Part shown: positions 10,058 to 17,459 of the stretch, piece by piece
Position numbering within the stretch: the stretch's first letter is position 1
Layout: the number at the start of each line of letters is the position of its first letter
Translations under genes and position numbers: made by a program
Assembly: GCA_014584695.1 (NCBI GenBank)
Contig: JACTMI010000034.1
Coordinates: 1-64,000 of the forward strand
DNA: 64,000 nucleotides
Direction: 5' to 3'
Source of the DNA: Acidobacteriota bacterium
GTDB lineage: Bacteria; Acidobacteriota; Thermoanaerobaculia; Multivoradales; JAGPDF01
The notes under the pieces: model-generated
What the model was told of the DNA's origin: nothing
The model's input: the letters and a program-made list of their open reading frames with translations, nothing else
The model's database searches: none

Positions 10058-10342
10058 TTCGCCGCCTTCCGCCCGCGGGATCCGGAGTCGGACCTCTACG
10101 ACGAGCTCCTGAACCGGACCTTCGAGGGCCAGCCGAAGCACCAGGTCGCGGGCTTCCCGTTCCCGATCCAGGACGACTCGATGGAGCTCGAGTGCCAGCT
10201 GGTCTGGAGCTCGAGTGCCAGCTGGTCACCCACGGCCTCTACCTCGGCGACCCGACCTGCTACCAGGATCCGCGCGTCGCCGAGCCCGAGCCCGGCGCCA
10301 GCAACTGGCGCCTCCTCCTCGATGCCACGGACGAGATCGCCC
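10058..10342 (+). pseudogene. YwqG/DUF1963 remnant, frameshifted
   Basis: The first frame gives DPESDLYDELL, HQVAGFPFPIQDDS and MELECQLV. After a tandem duplication the reading continues in another frame as THGLYLGDPTCYQDPR and EPGASNWRLLLD. Together these are the conserved central motifs of YwqG (DUF1963) proteins, whose usual C-terminal MWGDAG..YFWI block is absent. The 23-bp duplication at 10182-10227 shifts the frame. The fragment is cut at its 3' side where the arcC coding region ends. It is a degenerate, non-functional copy. Confidence 0.75.
10182..10227. repeat. Exact 23-bp tandem duplication
   Basis: Two perfect adjacent copies (10182-10204 and 10205-10227) encode the ELECQLV motif twice. 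Since 23 is not a multiple of three, the duplication itself causes the frameshift in the YwqG remnant. Zero divergence between copies suggests a recent event. Confidence 0.95.
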
Positions 10343-11278
10343 TCAGCCGAAGACGATTCCCTCGCAGGCGGCGTCGACGGTCGTCCCGGCCTCGCCGGCG
10401 AGGATCCGTGTCAGGTCTTCGAGCGCGCCGATCGCGGCGGGCTTGCCGGTGCGCTCGACGAAGCGGCGGGCGGCCATGACCTTCGGGCCCATCGAGCCGG
10501 CGGCGAACTCGTGGGCCGCGAGCGCCGCGGGGGAGGCGCGGCGGACGGGGCGCGCCGTCGGTGTGCCCCAGTCGAGGTAGACCGCGTCGGCGTCGGTGAG
10601 CATGACGAAGCGGTCGGCCCGCAGCTCGCGCGCGAGCAGCTCGGAGGCGAGGTCCTTGTCGATCACGCACTCGGTGCCGACCAGCCTGCGGTCGGCGCCC
10701 CGCTCGTACATCGTCGGGATGCCGCCGCCGCCGGCGGCGATCACGATCGTGCCGTGACGCAGCAGCCAGCGGATGGGCCGGATCTCGAAGATCCGCTGCG
10801 GCTCCGGCGAGGGCACGACCCGCCGGTAGTGGCCGCCGTCCAGCCGGAAGGTCCAGCCGCGATCGGCCGCGAGCCGGTCGGCCTCCTCGCGCTCGTAGAT
10901 CGGACCGATGAACTTCGTCGGGTGGTCGAACGCCGGATCGTCCGGATCGACCTCCACCATGGTGAGCAGCGTCGCCAGCGGCCGGTGGAAGGGCACCAGA
11001 TTGCCCAGCTCCTGCTCGATCATGTAGCCGATCATGCCCTCGGTCTGGGCGCCGAGGACATCGAGCGGGTAGGTCTCGACGTGGGCGTAGGCCGCGCCCT
11101 GGAGCGCCAGCAGTCCGACCTGCGGGCCGTTGCCGTGGCCGACCACGAGCTGGTGCTGGTCCGCGATCGGGGCGAGCGCCCGCGCCGCGGCGCGCACGTT
11201 GCGCCGCTGGTTCTCCGCGGTCATCGCCTCGCCGCGCTTGAGCAGCGCGTTGCCGCCGAGCGCCACCACGATCAGCAC
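10343..11278 (-). CDS. arcC: Carbamate kinase
   Basis: 311-residue carbamate kinase, which makes ATP from carbamoyl phosphate and ADP as the last step of the arginine deiminase or related citrulline catabolic routes; cytoplasmic. Diagnostic motifs: [10 protein letters not shown] at the N-terminus, [20 protein letters not shown], and a C-terminal [14 protein letters not shown] longer frame exists upstream, but the GTG at 11278 starts 5 nt after the arcB stop and gives the normal family length. It is co-transcribed with arcB. No arginine deiminase (arcA) or arginine/ornithine antiporter is in the window, so the source of citrulline is not visible here. Confidence in the function is high. Confidence 0.96.
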   Translation of the reverse strand: MLIVVALGGNALLKRGEAMTAENQRRNVRAAARALAPIADQHQLVVGHGNGPQVGLLALQGAAYAHVETYPLDVLGAQTEGMIGYMIEQELGNLVPFHRPLATLLTMVEVDPDDPAFDHPTKFIGPIYEREEADRLAADRGWTFRLDGGHYRRVVPSPEPQRIFEIRPIRWLLRHGTIVIAAGGGGIPTMYERGADRRLVGTECVIDKDLASELLARELRADRFVMLTDADAVYLDWGTPTARPVRRASPAALAAHEFAAGSMGPKVMAARRFVERTGKPAAIGALEDLTRILAGEAGTTVDAACEGIVFG

Positions 11279-11283
11279 GGAGC

Positions 11284-12288
11284 TCAGTCCCCCAGGGTCG
11301 CGACCAGCAGCGCCTTGATGGTGTGCATCCGGTTCTCGGCCTGGTCGAAGGCGACGTTGGCCTCGGACTCGAAGACGTCGTGGGTCACCTCGAGCCCGTT
11401 GGCGAGGCCGTAGGTCTGAGCGATCTCGCGCCCGATCGTGGTCTCGGTGTCGTGGAAGGCGGGCAGGCAGTGCATGAACCGCGCACGCGGGTTGATCGTC
11501 GCGCGCATCAGATCGGCGTTGACCTGATAGGGGTGCAACAGCTCGATCCGCTCCCGCCAGATCTCCTTCGGCTCGCCGAGCGAGACCCACACGTCGGTGT
11601 GGACGAAGTCGGCCCCCGAGACCGCGCGGCGCGGATCCTCGGTCAGGGTCAGCCGCGCCCCCGACTGGCGCTCGAGATCCCGCGCAATGGCCACCATCTC
11701 GTCGGCGGGCCAGAGCTGCTTCGGACCGCAGATGCGCACGTCCATGCCCATCAGGCAGCCGGCGATCATCAGCGAATGGCTCATGTTGTTGCGGGTGTCA
11801 CCCAGGAAAGCGAACTTGATCTCCTGGATCGGCTTCTCGGCGTGCTCGCGCATGGTCATCACGTCGGCCAGCACCTGGGTGGGGTGGTACTGGTCGGTGA
11901 GGCCGTTGAACACCGGCACGCCGGCGTGCGCCGCCAGCACCTCGATGCCGCGCTGGCTGGCGCCGCGATACTCGATGGCGTCGTACATCCGGCCGAGCAC
12001 GCGCGCGGTGTCGGCGAAAGACTCCTTGTGGCCGAGCTGGGAGCCCGAGGGGTCGAGATAGGTCACGTGCGCGCCCTGGTCGAAGCAGGCGACCTCGAAG
12101 GCGCAGCGGGTGCGCGTCGAGGTCTTCTCGAAGATCAGACAGATGCACTTGCCCTCGAGGCGCCGCTGCTCGGTGCGGGCGTACTTGGCGTGCTTCAGGT
12201 CCTGGGCGAGGTCGAGCAGGAAGCGGAACTCGCGCTGGGTCAGATCCTGCACCTTGAGCAGCGAGCGGTTGCGCAGATTGAAGCTCAT
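11284..12288 (-). CDS. arcB: Ornithine carbamoyltransferase
   Basis: 334 residues. Interconverts ornithine plus carbamoyl phosphate and citrulline. Motifs: STRTRCAFE (carbamoyl phosphate loop), [18 protein letters not shown] and HCLPAFHD (ornithine/catalytic Cys loop). The ATG at 12288 has GAGGAG about 6 nt upstream; the frame is open further to 12357 without support. The length and sequence resemble the long OTC type used both anabolically (E. coli ArgF) and catabolically (ArcB). The immediate downstream arcC argues for the catabolic direction, yielding carbamoyl phosphate for ATP. It is divergent from the ABC transporter at 12442. A 10-bp direct repeat (two copies of TGAGACTCCC at 12371-12390) lies in the shared upstream region. 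Confidence 0.95.
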   Translation of the reverse strand: MSFNLRNRSLLKVQDLTQREFRFLLDLAQDLKHAKYARTEQRRLEGKCICLIFEKTSTRTRCAFEVACFDQGAHVTYLDPSGSQLGHKESFADTARVLGRMYDAIEYRGASQRGIEVLAAHAGVPVFNGLTDQYHPTQVLADVMTMREHAEKPIQEIKFAFLGDTRNNMSHSLMIAGCLMGMDVRICGPKQLWPADEMVAIARDLERQSGARLTLTEDPRRAVSGADFVHTDVWVSLGEPKEIWRERIELLHPYQVNADLMRATINPRARFMHCLPAFHDTETTIGREIAQTYGLANGLEVTHDVFESEANVAFDQAENRMHTIKALLVATLGD

Positions 12289-12441
12289 GGAGTTCTCCTC
12301 GGATCGCGGCCCCGGCGGCCGGCGGGCCGCCGCGCCGCGGCAGGAGTTTGATAGCACGAACGGCGCGCGCTGAGACTCCCTGAGACTCCCTGCCGGGACG
12401 GGGCGCGGCCGCCCCGGGGGGGCGAGCTAGGATTCGTCCCG

Positions 12442-13149
12442 ATGAGCGCCCCTGGTGTCGTGTTCCGCGCCCGCGCGCTGGCCCGGCGCTATCGCATGGG
12501 CGAGGTCGAAGTCCGGGCGCTCGCGGGGGTCGACCTCGACATCGGCGCCGGCGAGCTGGCCGTGGTCGCCGGGCCCTCCGGGAGCGGCAAATCGACCCTG
12601 CTCCACCTGCTCGGCGGCCTCGACGTCGCCGACCGCGGCAGCGTCGAGTTCGAGGGCCGCGATCTCGCGGCGCTGCCGGAGCGCGAGCGGACGCTCGTCC
12701 GTCGCCGACGGCTCGGCTTCGTCTTCCAAGCCTTTCACCTGGTGCCGGTCCTCTCGGCGCTCGAGAACGTCGAGTGGCCGCTCAGGATCGACGGCGTTCC
12801 CGCCGCGGAGTGCCGCCGGCGCGCGGCCGAGGCCCTGGCCCAGGTCGGCCTGGCGGAGCGGACCGCGCACCGGCCCGACCGCCTCTCCGGCGGCGAGCGG
12901 CAGCGCGTCGCGATCGCCCGCGCGCTCGTCCACCGCCCCGCCGCGGTGCTCGCCGACGAACCCACCGGCAACCTCGACTCGGCCACCGCCGCGGCCGTCG
13001 TCGGACTGATGGAGAGCCTGCGCCGCGAGCTCGGCACGACCTTCGTCCTGGCGACCCACGACCCCGCCCTGGTCGAGCGCGCCGGCCGCCGGATCCGCTT
13101 GAGCGACGGGCGGGTGGTCGAGGACACCGGCGCGGGGGCCGCGCCGTGA
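12442..13149 (+). CDS. ABC transporter ATP-binding protein, LolD/MacB-like
   Basis: 235-residue ATPase that would power a FtsX-type permease. Walker A GPSGSGKST (about 44-52), Q-loop FVFQAFHLVPVLSALENVEWP, signature LSGGERQRVAIARAL, Walker B AAVLADEPTGNLD and the H-loop LATHDP are all intact. The Q-loop sequence is typical of the LolD/MacB subfamily, which drives mechanotransmission rather than classical transport. The stop overlaps the permease GTG start (GTGA). The presence of a LolA-like gene as the third member makes lipoprotein release or envelope remodelling the best guess, but MacB-like export is not excluded. Confidence 0.9.
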   Translation: MSAPGVVFRARALARRYRMGEVEVRALAGVDLDIGAGELAVVAGPSGSGKSTLLHLLGGLDVADRGSVEFEGRDLAALPERERTLVRRRRLGFVFQAFHLVPVLSALENVEWPLRIDGVPAAECRRRAAEALAQVGLAERTAHRPDRLSGGERQRVAIARALVHRPAAVLADEPTGNLDSATAAAVVGLMESLRRELGTTFVLATHDPALVERAGRRIRLSDGRVVEDTGAGAAP

Positions 13150-14393
13150 TCTTCTTCGCCCTCGCCCTGCGCAACCTGGCGCGCAACCGGCGGCGGACCG
13201 CCGCCACGCTGGGCGTCGTGGCGGCGGGCACCGCCGCGCTGGTGCTCACCGCCGGATTCGTCCGCTTCTCCTTCGACGGCCTGCGCGAGGCGATGATCCA
13301 CGGCGGCCTCGGCCACCTCGAGGTGGCCACGCGCGCCGCCGTCGAGGCGCACGGTGCCGCGGCGCTCGACCGGCCGCTCGCCGCCGCGCTCGCCGACTGG
13401 CGGCCGCTGCGGGAGCGGCTCGAGCGGCTCCCCGACGTCGCCGCGGTGGGTGCCAACCTGCAGATCGTCGGGCTGGCCCAGGGCGCGGACGGCGCCTCGG
13501 CCTCCTTCGTCGGCGTCGGCGTCGAACCCGACCGCGAGCGCGCCATGGGGTTCGAAACCAAGCTCCGGCGCGGCGCCGGGCTCGCCGACGCGGCGCCCGC
13601 CGAGGGCGAGGACGAGGTGCTGCTCGCCGCCGGTCTCGCCGCGACCCTCGGCGCCGCTCCGGGCGACGTCGTGACCCTGCTCGCCGCCGGCGAGAGCGGC
13701 ATGCTGAACGCGCTCGACGTGCGCGTCGCGGGCATCCTCTCGACCGGCGTCGCCGAGCTCGACACGCGCTACCTCGAGGTCCACCTGGCGACCGCCGGCC
13801 GCCTGCTCGAGAGCGAGCGAGTGTCGAACCTGCTCATCGGACTCGACGACACCCGGGCGACCGAGCGCGCCCTCGCCGCGGCGCGCGCCGCGCTCGCCGG
13901 CTCCGATCCCGAGCTCGCGGTCACCCCCTGGACCGAGCGCGCGCTCTTTTACGAGCAGGTCCAGAACCTCTACCGCGGCATCTTCTGGTTCCTGGGCGCG
14001 ATCGTCTTCGTCCTGGTCGTCCTCGCGGCCTCGAACACCCTGGCGATGACGGTGATGGAGCGCGTCCGCGAGCTCGGCACGCTGCGCGCCATCGGCACCG
14101 GCCGCGGCCAGCTCGCCGCGCTGATCCTGGCCGAGGCGTTCTGGCTCGGTCTGCTGGGGGCGCTCGCGGGGGGCGCGCTGGGCCTCGCCGCGACCGGCGC
14201 GCTCAACGCCGCCGGGCTGCGCATGCCCCCCCCGCCCGGCGCCGTCGATCCGATCGACCTCCAGCTCGCCTACGTGCCGGAGGCCTTCGCGGGAGCGGCG
14301 ATCCTGATGGTCGGGGTGCTGCTGGTGGCGGCCCTGGCGCCGATCGCGCGCGCCGTGCGGCTGTCGATCGTCGAGGCGCTCGGGCATGTCTGA
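13146..14393 (+). CDS. ABC transporter permease, FtsX/LolCE-like
   Basis: 415-residue inner-membrane permease. One N-terminal transmembrane helix (about 17-37) is followed by a large periplasmic domain (about 40-270), then three C-terminal helices beginning at FWFLGAIVFVLVVLAASNT. This is the MacB/LolC/LolE topology (PF02687 C-terminal FtsX domain, with ERVRELGTLRAIGTGRGQ as the coupling loop). A homodimer is implied because there is only one permease gene, unlike the LolC/LolE pair. It is translationally coupled to the ATPase (GTGA) and overlaps the LolA-like gene by 8 nt. Confidence 0.9.
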   Translation: MIFFALALRNLARNRRRTAATLGVVAAGTAALVLTAGFVRFSFDGLREAMIHGGLGHLEVATRAAVEAHGAAALDRPLAAALADWRPLRERLERLPDVAAVGANLQIVGLAQGADGASASFVGVGVEPDRERAMGFETKLRRGAGLADAAPAEGEDEVLLAAGLAATLGAAPGDVVTLLAAGESGMLNALDVRVAGILSTGVAELDTRYLEVHLATAGRLLESERVSNLLIGLDDTRATERALAAARAALAGSDPELAVTPWTERALFYEQVQNLYRGIFWFLGAIVFVLVVLAASNTLAMTVMERVRELGTLRAIGTGRGQLAALILAEAFWLGLLGALAGGALGLAATGALNAAGLRMPPPPGAVDPIDLQLAYVPEAFAGAAILMVGVLLVAALAPIARAVRLSIVEALGHV

Positions 14394-15129
14394 GCGCGCC
14401 CCAAGGCTCCCGGTGTGGTCCCTCGCCGCCGTGGTCACCGCGGCCACCGCGGGCGCCGCCGGCGGCGCGGGCGCCGACCCGGCCGCGCTGCTCGCCGCAA
14501 CCGACCTCTTCGCCGCCGCGCCAGCCGAGCTGCGCCTGGCGCTCGAGGTCGGCGTCGAGGGCCGCGGCGAGCGGTCACCGCTCGAGCTCTGGCGGCGCGG
14601 CGACCAGCTCGCGCTGGTCCGCTTCCTGGCGCCGGCCGAGCGCGGCAAGTTCGTCCTGCGGCGCGACGGGGAGACCTGGTTCCTGGCCCCTGGCGCGCGC
14701 CGGCCGGTTCGGATGGGCGGCTCGTTCCGGCTCCACGGCGGCGCCGCGCTCGACGACCTGCTCGGCCTGTCGCTGGCGCGGGACTATCGCGTCGCCGCCC
14801 ACGAAGAGCGCCGCGGCGTCGCCACCCTCGACCTCGAGGCGGTCGCGCCCGGCGCCGCTTACCCCCGGGTCCGCTGGGTGGTGGATGCCGCGCGGCGCCG
14901 CCCGCTCCGCGCCGAGCTCGCCGCCCGCGGCGGCAAGGCGCTGCGGACGGTCGAGTTCCGCTCCTGGCTCGACGCCGCGCGGCTGATCCCCGGCGAGCTC
15001 GCCGTCGCCGATCTCGTCCGCCGCGTCAAGCTCGTGGTCCGGTTCCTCGAGGTCGAGGCCCGCCCGGTCCCCGAAGCGCTGTTCGATCTCGACGACCCCT
15101 CCGCCCGCACCGCGCTCGAGGAGCGCTGA
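14386..15129 (+). CDS. LolA-like outer-membrane lipoprotein-sorting protein
   Basis: 247-residue secreted protein with an N-terminal hydrophobic signal-like stretch (about 10-30). The body is a LolA/LolB-like open beta-barrel pattern: alternating strands with FLAPAERGKFVLRR, TWFLAPGARRPVRM and DDLLGLSLARDYRV. This resembles the proteins annotated as outer membrane lipoprotein-sorting protein that accompany MacB/LolD-type ABC operons. It would accept a lipophilic cargo from the permease in the periplasm. It begins inside the permease gene (8-nt overlap). The three-gene operon is a complete ATPase-permease-chaperone set. It is not the canonical LolA, and the cargo is unknown. Confidence 0.75.
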   Translation: MSERAPRLPVWSLAAVVTAATAGAAGGAGADPAALLAATDLFAAAPAELRLALEVGVEGRGERSPLELWRRGDQLALVRFLAPAERGKFVLRRDGETWFLAPGARRPVRMGGSFRLHGGAALDDLLGLSLARDYRVAAHEERRGVATLDLEAVAPGAAYPRVRWVVDAARRRPLRAELAARGGKALRTVEFRSWLDAARLIPGELAVADLVRRVKLVVRFLEVEARPVPEALFDLDDPSARTALEER

Positions 15130-15130
15130 C

Positions 15131-17326
15131 TCAGCCCGGTCGAACCTCGACCACGCCGGTGGCCACCGGGGCCTCGAGCCGGTCGCCGAACCAGGCGACG
15201 TCCTCGAGCACGAGGTCGATCGTGACCCGGTACTCGCCCGGTATCGGCGGCAGGTCGACGCGCACGGTGACGGCGACCTCCTCGCCCGGAGCGACCGCTC
15301 TCGGCAGGCGGGTCCGCCCTTCGCCGACCAGTCCGGGCCCGCCGTCGGCGGGCTCGATGCGGAATGCGAGCTGGACCGGCAGCACGGCGTCGGAGGTCCA
15401 TTCGAAGCTCGAGGTGTTGCGCAGCCGCAGTGGCACCAGCACGCCGCCGCCGGCATAGCCATAAGGGGGCAGCGGCGCCGAGAGGACGTCGCGGCCGAAC
15501 CCCGCGACCGGCGGTTCGTGGCGGCCGAGATAGCGGACGCGCGCCTTCGCCGGCCGCGGGCCGGGGGTCTCGATCGCGAGACGGATCGCCCGCACCCGGT
15601 AGGCGGGCTCCGCCGCCCACCAGAAGGGATGGACCCGCCACGCGGGTGCCGGCCGCACCGCCACCAGCCCGCCGGCCGGACCCGCGGCGTGCTCGGCGAG
15701 CGGGTAGCGGCGCTCGCCGCGCCAATCCGAGACGACCAGCGTCGCGCTGCCGACGTCGGTCGCTACCAGGAGCCGGAGTGGATCGCCCTCCCACGAAGTG
15801 GCCACCAGGACTTCGGCGGGCGCGGCGAGCGAGGAGAGGGTGAAGCTCCAGGCGTCGACGCGGGCGTTCGGATCGACGAAGCGGAGGAAGTCTTCCGACC
15901 AGTAGCGATCGCGCCGCCCGTCGAGATTCGACGCCGTCGACTCGTAGGGCAGCAGCCGGAAGAGCCCGGCGTAGGCGTGGCCCTGGCTGGTCGGCACCGG
16001 CTCGACGACGCCGCGCTGGGACGCCAGGGCCGAGCCGCCGGCGAGCGCCGCCACCAGCCAAGCCCCGAGCAGCAGCCGTCGGGGCGGCGCGGAGACGAGC
16101 GCCGCGAGCGCCAGCGGCAGCGCGGCGAGTACGTAGCGGTTGCCGAAGAAGGTCTCGCCGCCGAAGTAGTTGTCGGGCAGCCAGAGCAGGTAGAAAGCGG
16201 CGAGCAGCGCCCCGCCGCCGAGCGCCGCGAGGCCGACGCGATCGCGCCGGAAGAGGCCCCAGGCCGCGAGCGCGACCGCGCCCGGAAAGTAGATCAGCGC
16301 CCCGCTGTGGCGGCCGATCCAGAAGTAGAGCGTGGCGTAGGCCGTCACCCGCGGACGCGCCCGTGGCAGCGCGCCGAGCGACGAGGTGGCCAGAGTTTCC
16401 GCGGCAGAGAAGCGCTCGAGCGCGCGCGCGGAGTCGGCGCCCGCCGGCCAGCCGGTCTCGGCGGTGAAGGTCGCGCGCGGCGCCTTGTACGGATTGAGCG
16501 CCCCGGTGGCGGCCCAGCTCAGCGCGGCGACCGCCAGGTAGCCGGCGACGGCGCCGCCCAGAACCTGGAGCGCGTGCCGGCGCCGCCCGACCAGCAGGGC
16601 GGCCGCAACGGCGCCGACCGCGAGCAGCGCGTTGGGCTCGCGCAGCGAAGCGAGCAGACCGAGCAGCAGCCCGCCGGCGAGCGGGGCTCGCGGTGAGGCG
16701 AGCCAGCGCTCGAGCCGGCCGCGCGGCGCCGCCGCCACCGGACGCAGCCCCGCGAAGGCGAGCGTCGAGCCGGCGAGCGCCAGCGCGAGCTGCAGGGCCT
16801 CGCTCATCCGCCAGCCGACCCAGGCCACGGCCGCGCCCGCGCCGACGAAGGTCACGAGGATCCAGGAGGCCTCCAGCCGGCCGAAGCGGCGGCGCAGATC
16901 GGCCAACGCGAGCGCGAGGCCGCCGGCGAGGGCGGCCAGGTTGGCCGCCACGGGAGCCCATTCCCCCAGCAGCGGGACGAACGGCGCCGACAGCAACGGA
17001 TAGAGCAGCGGCTTCGAGTAGGCCACGCGCTCGTCGGCCCGCTGCAGGATGAGCGCCCGCGTCGGCTCGGCGGCCGCGAGGCGCTCCCGGTCCGGCGCGG
17101 TGAAACCGAGATCCAGATCGCGCGCCAGGCTCTCGGCCATCGCGACGTAGGTTCCTTCGTCGCCACGCAGCTGGGTGGCGGTCGGCCGCGCGAGCCCGAG
17201 CGTCGCGAGCAGCGCCAGCGCGCCGGCGGCGAGCAGCCGTGGCGACCAGGGCGAGCGCGCGACGGCGCCGGCCCGTCGTCGGAGCACGGAGAGCGGGGCG
17301 CGCGGGAAGGGGGAGGAGCTCGGCAT
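15131..17326 (-). CDS. Polytopic membrane glycosyltransferase-like protein with C-terminal beta-sandwich
   Basis: 731-residue multi-pass inner-membrane protein. After a first transmembrane helix the segment QLRGDEGTYVAMAESLARD carries the DE pair expected in the first periplasmic loop of GT-C (PMT/ArnT-like) enzymes. About ten hydrophobic helices follow, to about residue 480. The rest is periplasmic and ends in a beta-sandwich-like domain (about 620-731: NTSSFEW, VAPGEEVAVTV, IPGEYRVTIDLV, VAWFGD). The same pattern ends the divergently transcribed neighbour at 17460. A role in adding sugars from a lipid-linked donor is inferred from topology and the polysaccharide context. It converges tail to tail with the LolA-like gene, leaving one base between stops. 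Confidence 0.75.
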   Translation of the reverse strand: MPSSSPFPRAPLSVLRRRAGAVARSPWSPRLLAAGALALLATLGLARPTATQLRGDEGTYVAMAESLARDLDLGFTAPDRERLAAAEPTRALILQRADERVAYSKPLLYPLLSAPFVPLLGEWAPVAANLAALAGGLALALADLRRRFGRLEASWILVTFVGAGAAVAWVGWRMSEALQLALALAGSTLAFAGLRPVAAAPRGRLERWLASPRAPLAGGLLLGLLASLREPNALLAVGAVAAALLVGRRRHALQVLGGAVAGYLAVAALSWAATGALNPYKAPRATFTAETGWPAGADSARALERFSAAETLATSSLGALPRARPRVTAYATLYFWIGRHSGALIYFPGAVALAAWGLFRRDRVGLAALGGGALLAAFYLLWLPDNYFGGETFFGNRYVLAALPLALAALVSAPPRRLLLGAWLVAALAGGSALASQRGVVEPVPTSQGHAYAGLFRLLPYESTASNLDGRRDRYWSEDFLRFVDPNARVDAWSFTLSSLAAPAEVLVATSWEGDPLRLLVATDVGSATLVVSDWRGERRYPLAEHAAGPAGGLVAVRPAPAWRVHPFWWAAEPAYRVRAIRLAIETPGPRPAKARVRYLGRHEPPVAGFGRDVLSAPLPPYGYAGGGVLVPLRLRNTSSFEWTSDAVLPVQLAFRIEPADGGPGLVGEGRTRLPRAVAPGEEVAVTVRVDLPPIPGEYRVTIDLVLEDVAWFGDRLEAPVATGVVEVRPG

Positions 17327-17459
17327 CGGGATCTCGGCGCGCGGCCCTGACGCTCGCCGGGCGGGCCGGGAAGCCTATCTCAGCGGCCCGGGTCCGAGGG
17401 CCGGCCCGGCGCCCCGCCGGCTGCCCGGCCGAGCGAACGGCGATAGACTCGCGCGGCTC

